A DNA stretch of 64,000 nt from contig NZ_CP086111.1 of assembly GCF_016806835.2 (NCBI RefSeq), positions 5,139,471-5,203,470 on the forward strand, written 5' to 3'. Made by a program: the position numbers and the translations under genes. The notes below the pieces were generated by a model. It saw only the letters and a program-made list of their open reading frames with translations. It had not been told where the DNA came from and searched no databases. This document shows, in pieces, positions 55,802-63,071 of the stretch; the stretch's first letter is position 1, and every line of letters starts with the position of its first letter. The stretch comes from Skermanella rosea. Its GTDB lineage: Bacteria > Pseudomonadota > Alphaproteobacteria > Azospirillales > Azospirillaceae.

Positions 55802-56824
55802 ATGAGACGGACCGTACTGACGGCATTGGCCTTGGGCATGATCCTGACCGGGGGCCCGCTGGCGCCGGTACGGTCCGCCTCGGCCGATCCGATGTTGGCG
55901 GGCTTCGACTATCCCTACGAGGTGAAGCGGTTCGAATTCACCTCGCAGGGCCAGCCGCTGTCCATGGCCTACATGGACGTCCGGCCGTCCAATGCCGGGA
56001 ACGGCGGGACGGTCGTCCTGCTCCACGGCAAGAATTTCTGCGGCGCCACCTGGGAGAGCGTGATCAAGCCGCTGACCCTGGCGGGCTACCGGGTGATCGT
56101 TCCCGACCAGGTGGGGTTCTGCAAGTCGACCAAGCCGCGGGCCTACCAGTACGGCCTGCACCAGCTGGCCGCCAACACCCATGCCCTGCTGGAGCAGGCC
56201 GGCGTCCGCCGCCCCATCGTCATGGGACATTCCATGGGCGGCATGCTGGCCATGCGCTATGCCCTGATGTATCCGGACCGGACATCCGGGCTGGTCCTGG
56301 TCAACCCGATCGGGCTGGAGGACTGGAAGGCGGAGGGCGTGCCGGTGGTCACCGTGGACCAGCTCTACCAATCGGAACTGAAGACCGACTACGACAACAT
56401 CAAGGAATACCAGCGGACCACCTATTATTCGGGCGACTGGAAGCCCGAATACGACCGCTGGGTCGAGATGCTGGCCGGCATGTACCAGGGCGACGGCCGC
56501 GACCTGGTCGCCTGGAACCAGGCGCTGACGTCCGACATGGTCTTCATGCAGCCGGTGGTGCACGAGCTCCAGAACATCCGGGTGCCGACCCTGTTGATGA
56601 TCGGCGAGCGCGACACCACCGCGATCGGCAAGAACCGCGCCGAGCCGGACGTCGCCGCCCGCCTGGGCCGCTATGCCGAGCTCGGCCGCCGGACCGCGGA
56701 GCGTATCCGCGACGCCCGGCTGGTCACTTTCCCGGAGCTCGGCCACTCGCCGCAGGTCCAGGCGCCGGAGGAGTTCAACGCCGCCCTGCTGGAGAACCTG
56801 GAGCAGGTGAGCGCGCTGGAATGA
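55802..56824 (+). CDS. Exported alpha/beta-hydrolase
   Basis: 340 residues with signal peptide (TVLTALALGMILTGGPLAPV, cut near ~26-31). Alpha/beta-hydrolase core: VVLLHGKNFCGATWESVIKP, nucleophile elbow VMGHSMGGMLAMRYALM with Ser, and the C-terminal His in LVTFPELGHSPQVQAPEEF. Similar to 2-hydroxymuconate-semialdehyde hydrolases and carboxylesterases. It follows the lipoprotein esterase by 31 nt. Confidence 0.85.
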   Translation: MRRTVLTALALGMILTGGPLAPVRSASADPMLAGFDYPYEVKRFEFTSQGQPLSMAYMDVRPSNAGNGGTVVLLHGKNFCGATWESVIKPLTLAGYRVIVPDQVGFCKSTKPRAYQYGLHQLAANTHALLEQAGVRRPIVMGHSMGGMLAMRYALMYPDRTSGLVLVNPIGLEDWKAEGVPVVTVDQLYQSELKTDYDNIKEYQRTTYYSGDWKPEYDRWVEMLAGMYQGDGRDLVAWNQALTSDMVFMQPVVHELQNIRVPTLLMIGERDTTAIGKNRAEPDVAARLGRYAELGRRTAERIRDARLVTFPELGHSPQVQAPEEFNAALLENLEQVSALE

Positions 56825-56834
56825 GAGGGACGAC

Positions 56835-57110
56835 ATGACGGAACAGGTGACCGACAACCAGACCCGGAGCCGGTACGAGCTGGACGTGGAAGGCAAGACC
56901 GTCTTCGCCAATTACCGCCGGGTCGGCTCCACCCTCCAGATCCCCTATGTGGAAGCGCCCCCGTCCCTGCGGGGAACGGGGGCGGCCGGGAGGCTGATGC
57001 GCGGCGTCATGGAGACCGCGCGGAGCGAGGGGATGAAGGTCGTTCCGATCTGCAGCTACGCCGCGGCGTGGATCCGGCGCCACCCGGAGTTCCACGACCT
57101 GCTGGCGTAA
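56835..57110 (+). CDS. Small GNAT-like acetyltransferase (YjdJ/GNAT_YidJ-type)
   Basis: 91 residues. The core shows RGTGAAGRLMRGVMETARSE, an acetyl-CoA-binding R/Q-x-x-G-x-G/A-like loop, then VPICSYAAAWIRRHPEFHDL, the second conserved motif (the CxYAxxxxRxHPEF pattern). It matches short GNAT proteins (DUF/YjdJ type) that lack the full N-terminal half. It begins 10 nt after the preceding hydrolase and likely ends the katE-esterase-hydrolase unit. Confidence 0.85.
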   Translation: MTEQVTDNQTRSRYELDVEGKTVFANYRRVGSTLQIPYVEAPPSLRGTGAAGRLMRGVMETARSEGMKVVPICSYAAAWIRRHPEFHDLLA

Positions 57111-57121
57111 TCAAACAACCT

Positions 57122-57153
57122 TTAGATGTAGTGCCCGTTAGATGTAGTACTGG
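57122..57153 (-). repeat. 16-bp tandem duplication beginning at the odc stop codon
   Basis: TTAGATGTAGTACTGG (57138-57153), containing the odc stop and last codons, is repeated as TTAGATGTAGTGCCCG at 57122-57137. The duplicate lies just beyond the stop and carries the same terminal codons. Confidence 0.75.
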
Positions 57154-58265
57154 GACAGCGGCGCGAAGCCGTTGAAGTTGACCGAGGCATAGGTGGTCGT
57201 GTAGGCGCCGGCCGCATGGATCCGGATCCGGTCGCCGATCGCCAGGTCGAGCGGCAGCTGGTAATCGGCCTTCTCGTACAGCACGTCGGCGCTGTCGCAG
57301 GTCGGGCCGGCCAGGATCACCGAATCGGTGGCCCCGGACCGGGTCGTGACGATCGGGTACTGGATCGCCTCGTCCATCGTCTCGGCCAGGCCGCCGAACT
57401 TGCCGATGTCCAGGTAGACCCAGCGGCGGTTGTCGTTGGCCGACTTGGTCGAGATCAGCACGACCTCGCTCTCGATCACGCCGGCATTGCCGACCATGCT
57501 GCGGCCCGGCTCCACGATGGTCTCGGGGATGCGGTTGCCGAAATGTCGTCGGAGCGAGTCCAGGATGGCGTTGCCGTAGGCTTCCGACTCGGGCACGTCG
57601 CTGCGGTAGCGGGTCGCGAAACCGCCGCCGAGATTGACCATGCTGAGCGTGATGCCGAGCGCCTCCAGGTCATGGAACATCTCGGCCACCGTGCGCAGCG
57701 CGGTGTCCCACTGGGTCGGGTCCTTCTGCTGGCTGCCGACGTGGAACGACACGCCGTAGGGCACCAGCCCCTTGCCGGCGGCGGCGATCAGCAGGGTGCG
57801 CGCCATGGCGGGATCGCAGCCGAACTTGCGCGACAGCGGCCATTCGGCACCCTCGCCCGAGGTCAGGATGCGGCAGAACACCCGGCTGCCGGGAGCCGAC
57901 TCGGCGATCTTGTCCAGCTCGCCGATGCTGTCGAAGGCGAACAGCCGGACGCCCAGCTCGTAGGCCTTGGCGATGTCGCGCTGCTTCTTGATCGTGTTGC
58001 CGTAGGAGATCCGCTCCGCCGTGGCGCCCGCGGCCAGCACCATCTCGATCTCGGGCACGCTCGCGGTGTCGAAGGACGAGCCGCGCTCGACCAGCAGCGA
58101 CAGGATCTCCGGCGCCGGGTTGGCCTTGACCGCGTAGTAGATCTTCGCGTCGGGCAATGCGGCGGTCAGCGACCTGAAATTCTCGTCCACGATATCGAGG
58201 TCAACCACCAGGCACGGAGTTGCAGGCTGCTGCTCCGCGAAAAAACGAGCAATCTTCTCGTTCAT
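57138..58265 (-). CDS. odc: Ornithine decarboxylase, type III PLP (ODC/alanine-racemase fold)
   Basis: 375 residues. The PLP lysine is in YYAVKANP (Lys47), the glycine-loop region is in NLGGGFATRY, and EPGRSMVGNAG and GPTCDSADVLYE, with the active-site Cys at ~325, are ODC/LysA-fold hallmarks. The length and the PTCDSAD sequence fit ornithine (or lysine/ornithine) decarboxylases of alphaproteobacteria, which make putrescine. It is preceded by a ~330-nt leader with a uORF and mutually exclusive hairpins. Confidence 0.92.
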   Translation of the reverse strand: MNEKIARFFAEQQPATPCLVVDLDIVDENFRSLTAALPDAKIYYAVKANPAPEILSLLVERGSSFDTASVPEIEMVLAAGATAERISYGNTIKKQRDIAKAYELGVRLFAFDSIGELDKIAESAPGSRVFCRILTSGEGAEWPLSRKFGCDPAMARTLLIAAAGKGLVPYGVSFHVGSQQKDPTQWDTALRTVAEMFHDLEALGITLSMVNLGGGFATRYRSDVPESEAYGNAILDSLRRHFGNRIPETIVEPGRSMVGNAGVIESEVVLISTKSANDNRRWVYLDIGKFGGLAETMDEAIQYPIVTTRSGATDSVILAGPTCDSADVLYEKADYQLPLDLAIGDRIRIHAAGAYTTTYASVNFNGFAPLSQYYI

Positions 58266-58609
58266 CTCAGTCTCCCGAGAACCAGAAAGGAGTGATGTGA
58301 TGGGTGTGTGGAGTACGGTCAGGCCGCCGTCGGCGCCGATGCGCAGACTGAACCTTCAGACCCGGTGGGGCCTGCACACAATCGACCGAGATGCGTGAGA
58401 TGCGGCGGATGGGCGTGCGGCCCACCGACAACAACATGAAACATCGTATCCTCCAAGACGCCGCCTTGCTTAAGGGACGGTCGGGGGTTACACGTTCGTC
58501 GTTGCATAACCCCACTTGGAAGAACCGTGGGGGCCAGGGGCACGTGCTAGCGCGGAGCGATCTGATACACTGAAACCACTCCGCGCAAAAGGGTAAAATC
58601 GGCCTTCGG
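58266..58609 (-). promoter_or_regulatory. Structured leader of odc, probable speF-type leader
   Basis: A ~330-nt region between the odc start and the terminator of the upstream transaminase gene, on the minus strand. It holds a 41-codon uORF (58319-58444), and two mutually exclusive stems sharing 58510-58513: CCCCAC (58510-58515) can pair with GTGGGG (58527-58532), or TAACCCC (58507-58513) with GGGGTTA (58484-58490). An 8-bp stem GCGCGGAG/CTCCGCGC lies at 58550-58586. Alphaproteobacterial odc/speF genes are known to carry the conserved speF leader RNA; identity with that motif is inferred from gene, length and position, not aligned. Confidence 0.55.
58319..58444 (-). CDS. 41-residue leader peptide (uORF) upstream of odc
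   Basis: Starts MFHVVVGGPHAHPPHLTHLG with a near-consensus GGAGG ribosome-binding site 5 nt upstream, and stops 53 nt before odc. It is rich in His and Pro (HAHPPHLTH), codons and peptides that can stall ribosomes. In E. coli the speF leader peptide senses ornithine by stalling; here a similar role is inferred, though the sequence differs. Confidence 0.5.
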   Translation of the reverse strand: MFHVVVGGPHAHPPHLTHLGRLCAGPTGSEGSVCASAPTAA

Positions 58610-58640
58610 AGAAAAAAATTCCAGGGCGAAGCATCTTCGC
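58610..58640 (-). terminator. Intrinsic terminator of the aruH-like gene
   Basis: On the minus strand GCGAAG-ATG-CTTCGC forms a 6-bp stem (58626-58640), followed within 6 nt by a run of T (58612-58618). It comes 38 nt after the stop of the transaminase gene. Confidence 0.65.
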
Positions 58641-58677
58641 GCCGGCGCTGATGTTTCGCCGCGTTGGGACCGGGTTT

Positions 58678-59847
58678 TCAGGCCGAGGCCGCATGCTCCG
58701 CGATGCGCCGGGCCGCCTCCTCGATCCGGCCGTCGGGAGCGGCCAGCGAGATCCGCAGGTGCCCGGCGGCGCTGGGGCCGAAGCCGTCGGACGGCAGGAC
58801 CGCCACTCCCTGCCCCTCCAGCAGGCCGTAGGCGAACTCGTCGGAGGTGCGGCCGGTGCCCCGGACGTCCAGAAGGACGAACATGCCGCCCTCGGGCCGG
58901 GACGCGCGGAGGCCAGGGACGTTTTCCAACAGGGAAACCATGATGCCGGCCCGGCGCCGGTAGGCCTCGGCCATCTCGCCCACCTCCGGGCAGTCCGCCG
59001 TGAGCGCCGCCAGCGCGCCGTCCTGGATGAAGGGCGGTCCGCCGTAAAGCATGCACAGCACCAGCCGGGACAGGTGGCCGGCCAGTTCCGCCGGGCCGAT
59101 GATCCAGCCGAACCGGAAGCCCGGCACCGCGTGCGACTTGGACAGGCTGGACACCACGACGGTGCGCTCCGCCATGCCCGGGAGGCTGCGTGGGCTGACA
59201 TGGGGTCCCGCATAGGCCAGGTCGGCATAGACCTCGTCCGACAGCAGCCACAGGTCGTGGCGCCGGCAGAACTCGGCGGCGGCCTCGACCTCGGCGCGGG
59301 TCATCACGGCGCCGGTCGGGTTGTGCGGGCTGTTGAGCCAGAGCACCCGGGTGCGCGGGGTGACGGCGCGCTCCAGGTCGTCGGGATCGAGGTGGAAGCC
59401 CCGCTCCGGACGCAAGGCCACGTTGACGATCGACGCACCCGCGGCGCCGGCGACCGCCTCGTAGGTCGCGTACATCGGTTCCGGCGCGATCACCTCGTCG
59501 CCCGGCCCGGCGAGGCACTGCATCGCGCAGTAGAGGCCGGCCTGGGCGCCGGGCACCACGACCACGTCGTCCGCCGGGGTCGGGACGCCGGTGCGCTCCT
59601 GGTGGCGGGCGGCGATCGCGGCGCGGACCTCGGGATAGCCCGCCATCGGCGAATAGGTCGTCCGGCCCGCCCTCAGCGACTCGACCGCCGCGTCGATCAC
59701 GCGGGCCGGCGGGGGCATGTCGGGGTCGCCGACGGTCAGCATGATGACGTCCCGCCCCTGCCGGGCCAGTTCGCGGGCGCGCCAGTGGATGCTCCAGGCG
59801 TCCGAGCCCTTGCCGGAGATCCGGCCGACCAGGGGAGAGAACCGCAT
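58678..59847 (-). CDS. aruH: Aminotransferase class I, arginine-pyruvate transaminase AruH-like
   Basis: 389 residues from 59847. PLP fold-type I: VGDPDMPPPARVIDAAVESL, LNSPHNPTGAVMTRAEV, and the PLP-lysine motif SSLSKSHAVPGFRFGWI. The sequence matches AruH of Pseudomonas closely (EPMYATYEAVAGAAGA, FIQDGALAALTADCPE). AruH starts arginine catabolism by transamination to 2-ketoarginine. Position next to odc fits arginine/ornithine metabolism. Start 59847 with AAGGGA; 59883 is an alternative start. Confidence 0.85.
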   Translation of the reverse strand: MRFSPLVGRISGKGSDAWSIHWRARELARQGRDVIMLTVGDPDMPPPARVIDAAVESLRAGRTTYSPMAGYPEVRAAIAARHQERTGVPTPADDVVVVPGAQAGLYCAMQCLAGPGDEVIAPEPMYATYEAVAGAAGASIVNVALRPERGFHLDPDDLERAVTPRTRVLWLNSPHNPTGAVMTRAEVEAAAEFCRRHDLWLLSDEVYADLAYAGPHVSPRSLPGMAERTVVVSSLSKSHAVPGFRFGWIIGPAELAGHLSRLVLCMLYGGPPFIQDGALAALTADCPEVGEMAEAYRRRAGIMVSLLENVPGLRASRPEGGMFVLLDVRGTGRTSDEFAYGLLEGQGVAVLPSDGFGPSAAGHLRISLAAPDGRIEEAARRIAEHAASA

Positions 59848-60014
59848 CGCCAAGGTCCCTTCACGGCGGGGGGTTGAAAGCATGGGGAAGCAATAACCGA
59901 ACCGGGAGATTTCTCAATCGCTCATAGCGCGAAGCCGGGTTGCGGTTGCCAAGCTTGACCGGACGCGGGAAACTCCTCCCCGAAAAGAAGAAAAGCCGGA
60001 CAGGAGAAGGCCCC

Positions 60015-61319
60015 GTGACGCTGGACCCCGACACCTCGAGGAATCGCCCCCTGGAAACCCCGCCCGGATACCGCGCCCTGGACGATTCCAGCCTGCCCGG
60101 ATACCTGGCGCGGATCGACGCGGTCGCCGCCCGCCTGGGCGGCGGGCCAGCGGACTGGCAGGTCCGCGAGGTCGGCGACGGCAACCTGAACCTGGTGTTC
60201 ATCGTCACCGGCCCGGCCGGCGGGGTCGCGGTCAAGCAGGCCCTGCCCTATGTGCGGCTGGTCGGCGAGAGCTGGCCGCTGCCGCTGAGCCGCGCCTTCT
60301 TCGAGCACGAAGCGCTGACGGCGCAGCGCGCGGCGGCTCCGGCCCAGACGCCCGGACTGTTCCATTACGATCACGAAATGGCCTTGACGGCGATGGAGCT
60401 GCTGCGGCCGCACGTCATCATGCGCAAGGGTCTGGCGGCCGGCATCCGCTACCCGCGTTTCGCCGGCGACATAGCATATTTCATGGCCCATACGCTGTTC
60501 GGCACCTCGGATCTGGCGCTGCCCGCCGCCGAGAAGAAGCGGCGGATGGCGGTGTTCTGCGGCAATACCGCCCTGTGCCGGATCACCGAGGATCTGATCT
60601 TCACCGATCCCTACCGGGTCGCCGAGCTGAACCGCTGGACCTCCCCCCAGCTCGACGGGATCGCCGCCGAATTCCGTACCGACACGGCCGCCAAGGCCGC
60701 CGTTTCGGAGCTGAAAGGAAAGTTCCTGACCTCCGCCGAGGCGATGATCCACGGCGACCTGCACACCGGGTCGATCATGGTGACCGAGTCGGACACCCGG
60801 GTGATCGATCCGGAGTTCGCCTTCTACGGTCCCATGGGGTTCGACGTCGGGGCGGTGATCGGCAACCTGCTGCTGGCCTTCTTCGCCCAGGCCGGCCACG
60901 AGACAGAATCCGACCGGCGCGACGGTTACCGGGCCTGGATCCTCGACCAGGTGCGGGAAGTCTGGATCCGGTTCGAGGCGACTTTCCTGGAGCTGTGGCG
61001 GGAGCACCCGACCGGCGACCTCTATCCCGCCGGCCTGTTCGCCGATGCCGCGGGGCAGGCGGAGCTGGAACGGGTCCGGACCGCCTACATGGCGCGGCTG
61101 TTCTCCGATTCGGTGGGGTTCGCCGCCGCCAAGATGATCCGTCGCATCCTGGGCCTCGCCCATGTCGAGGAGTTGGAGACCATCGCCGATCCGGACCTGC
61201 GCGCGGCCTGCGAAACCCGGGCACTGCGGCTGGCACGCGACATGCTGGTCAACCGGAGCAGCTATCCCGCGATCGGCGACGTCACCGCCGCAGCATCCTC
61301 CCTGGAGAAACAGGGTTAA
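60015..61319 (+). CDS. mtnK: S-methyl-5-thioribose kinase
   Basis: 434 residues from GTG 60015 (CAGGAGAA upstream). Phosphotransferase-fold kinase: EVGDGNLNLVFIVTGPAGG and VAVKQALPYVRLVGESWPL near the N-terminus, MIHGDLHTGSIMVTESDTR with the catalytic HGD, and VIDPEFAFYGPMGFDVGAVI. It phosphorylates methylthioribose in methionine salvage, the pathway that recycles the methylthio group left over from polyamine synthesis, so it fits the nearby odc gene. Divergent from aruH. Confidence 0.94.
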   Translation: MTLDPDTSRNRPLETPPGYRALDDSSLPGYLARIDAVAARLGGGPADWQVREVGDGNLNLVFIVTGPAGGVAVKQALPYVRLVGESWPLPLSRAFFEHEALTAQRAAAPAQTPGLFHYDHEMALTAMELLRPHVIMRKGLAAGIRYPRFAGDIAYFMAHTLFGTSDLALPAAEKKRRMAVFCGNTALCRITEDLIFTDPYRVAELNRWTSPQLDGIAAEFRTDTAAKAAVSELKGKFLTSAEAMIHGDLHTGSIMVTESDTRVIDPEFAFYGPMGFDVGAVIGNLLLAFFAQAGHETESDRRDGYRAWILDQVREVWIRFEATFLELWREHPTGDLYPAGLFADAAGQAELERVRTAYMARLFSDSVGFAAAKMIRRILGLAHVEELETIADPDLRAACETRALRLARDMLVNRSSYPAIGDVTAAASSLEKQG

Positions 61320-61449
61320 TCCACTTGCGGAACAACCTGTTGCCGTACCGTAACTACCTCTGGCGCAAAGGATTTTCCCCAAGCCCCGTTTTCAGGGGGC
61401 CAAGTCGTTGTCACGACACCTAAATTTCGCCACTTTCCGCCCCTATATC

Positions 61450-61598
61450 CGTCCCATGCGAAGGGTCCCTACAGCGCGGTCACCAAGACCGACGAACAGC
61501 CCTTCACGCAGGCGCCCTCATTAAAGGGCGTCTCCAGCCTGGCCCCGGCTGGATCTATCGGCCACCGCATGAGCCCCCCGCGGTGGCCGTTTTCTTTT
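61450..61598 (+). ncRNA. Candidate small RNA ending in an intrinsic terminator
   Basis: An orphan region between mtnK (stop 61319) and the convergent xth gene (stop 61630) contains stems GGCGCCCT/AGGGCGTC (~61511-61532), CCAGCC/GGCTGG (~61534-61552) and the terminator at 61559-61589. A TATAT element sits at 61443-61447, but no good -35 was found. It is 240 nt from mtnK, far for an mtnK terminator only. No known family is recognised. Confidence 0.3.
61559..61598 (+). terminator. Strong intrinsic terminator, plus strand
   Basis: Perfect 10-bp stem CGGCCACCGC (61559-61568) / GCGGTGGCCG (61580-61589) with an 11-nt loop, followed by TTTTCTTTT. The T-run is only on the plus-strand side, so it ends transcripts coming from mtnK or the sRNA candidate. 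Confidence 0.85.
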
Positions 61599-61629
61599 CC
61601 GGCTCCGGAAGCGGCCCCGGCCGGCTCCC

Positions 61630-62421
61630 CTACACGTCCAGGTCGATCAGCACCGGCACGTGGTCGGACGGCTTCGGCTCCCAGCCGCGCGCATCGCGCA
61701 GGACCTCGTGGCCGCGCAGGCTGCCGGCCAGCGGCTCGGTGACCCAGATATGGTCCAGCCGCCGCCCGCGGTCCGCCGCCGACCAGTCCTTCGCGCGATA
61801 GCTCCACCAGGTGTAGAGCTTCCGGTCGTCCGGCACGAAGCGGCGCACAGCATCCACCCAGCCGACCGACCGCTGCATCGCGGTCAGCCGCTCGACCTCC
61901 GCCGGAGTGTGCGAGACGACGTCGAGCATCTGCTTGTGCGACCAGACGTCGTGCTCCAACGGTGCCACGTTGAAGTCGCCGACCACGACCATCGGCCGGT
62001 CCGGCGTCCGCTCGGCCGCCCACCACGCCGTCATCTCGTCCAGGAAGCGCAGCTTGTGCTCGAACTTGGGGTTGACCGCCGGATCGGGAACGTCCCCGCC
62101 CGAGGGGATGTAGACGCTGTGGATCTCGATCCCGTCGACCACGGCGATGGCGTGGCGGCAGTCCTGACGCTCGCACCAGTGCTGCACGCAGCCGCCGGAG
62201 AGCGGCCGGCGCGACAGGATCGCGACGCCGTTGTAGCTCTTCATGCCGTGGATCCGGGCATGGACGTAGCCGCGCTCCGCCAGGGGAGCCAGGGGAAAGG
62301 TCTCGTCGACCGTCTTGGTTTCCTGAAGGCAGATGACGTCGGGGTTCTTCTCGTCGATCAGGCGCAGCAGGAGGTCCAGCCGCAGCCGGACGGAGTTGAT
62401 GTTCCAGGTGGCGATTCGCAA
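61630..62421 (-). CDS. xthA: Exodeoxyribonuclease III
   Basis: 263 residues from a TTG at 62421 (LRIATWNINSVRLRLDLLLR). Endonuclease/exonuclease/phosphatase fold: VICLQETKTVDETFPL with Glu, HSVYIPSGGDV, VVVGDFNVAPLEHDVWS with the DxN metal/catalytic pair, and WSYRAKDWSAADRGRRLDHI then PSDHVPVLIDLDV with the catalytic DH. Base-excision repair AP endonuclease/3'-5' exonuclease. The TTG start is inferred from homology to the family N-terminus; in-frame codons upstream are not conserved. Convergent with mtnK. Confidence 0.92.
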   Translation of the reverse strand: MRIATWNINSVRLRLDLLLRLIDEKNPDVICLQETKTVDETFPLAPLAERGYVHARIHGMKSYNGVAILSRRPLSGGCVQHWCERQDCRHAIAVVDGIEIHSVYIPSGGDVPDPAVNPKFEHKLRFLDEMTAWWAAERTPDRPMVVVGDFNVAPLEHDVWSHKQMLDVVSHTPAEVERLTAMQRSVGWVDAVRRFVPDDRKLYTWWSYRAKDWSAADRGRRLDHIWVTEPLAGSLRGHEVLRDARGWEPKPSDHVPVLIDLDV

Positions 62422-62597
62422 GGCAGGCTCGGGACGGACACGGGACGGGAAAGGGTGGCTCGGCACCATACAGCATCGTGCCCCGGCCGCGCCGGAATAA
62501 TCCGCCCCCGGCAAGGCGCATCGTTCGCCGTCCCTTGACATTCCATGCCGCCCACCCGAACTACCATCCCACTGGATGGCAAATGGATGGAAGAGAG

Positions 62598-63017
62598 ATG
62601 GCAAACAACGTGCAGGACATTCGGCCGAAGGGGCCGGACAGCGAGAAGATCACGATCAACCTGGGCTACGTGGACCTGGGGCACGTGGACCTGCTGGTGC
62701 AGGAGGGGTTCTACTCCAACCGGACCGATTTCATCCGGACCGCCATCCGCAACCAGATCGAGCGCCACGCCGACGTCGTCCGGCAGGCCGTGACCCGCAA
62801 GAGCGTGGACCTCGGCCTTCGGCACTTCACCCGCGCGGATCTCGAAGCGGCGCGGGACGCCGGACAGATGCTCGACGTCCGCGTCCTGGGACTGGCGACC
62901 ATCGCCCAGGACGTCACGCCGGAACTGGCCCGCGCCACCATCGCCTCGCTCACCGTCCTGGGCGCCCTGCATGCCAGCGCCGCCGTCAAGTCGGCCCTGG
63001 CCGACCGCATCAAGTAA
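62598..63017 (+). CDS. CopG/ribbon-helix-helix-type regulator
   Basis: 139 residues. Start 62598, or 62583. Residues ~15-60 contain a ribbon-helix-helix segment: EKITINLGYVDLGHVDLLVQ then EGFYSNRTDFIRTAIRNQIE. The remaining ~75 residues (TRADLEAARDAGQMLDVRVL) have no motif. CopG/ParD-type proteins bind DNA as dimers. No toxin gene follows; instead a PHB-depolymerase-like gene starts 54 nt later, so co-regulation of that gene is possible. Confidence 0.75.
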   Translation: MANNVQDIRPKGPDSEKITINLGYVDLGHVDLLVQEGFYSNRTDFIRTAIRNQIERHADVVRQAVTRKSVDLGLRHFTRADLEAARDAGQMLDVRVLGLATIAQDVTPELARATIASLTVLGALHASAAVKSALADRIK

Positions 63018-63071
63018 CGCCTCTCCGGCCCGACTCCCCGGACCGACCCCCGGGAACAGAAAGCACACGAC

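Noticed and set aside
61390-61405. GCCCCGTTTTCAGGGGGC as terminator of mtnK
   Set aside because: The stem is only about 5 bp, the Ts are in the loop, and no T-run follows; the strong terminator is at 61559-61598.
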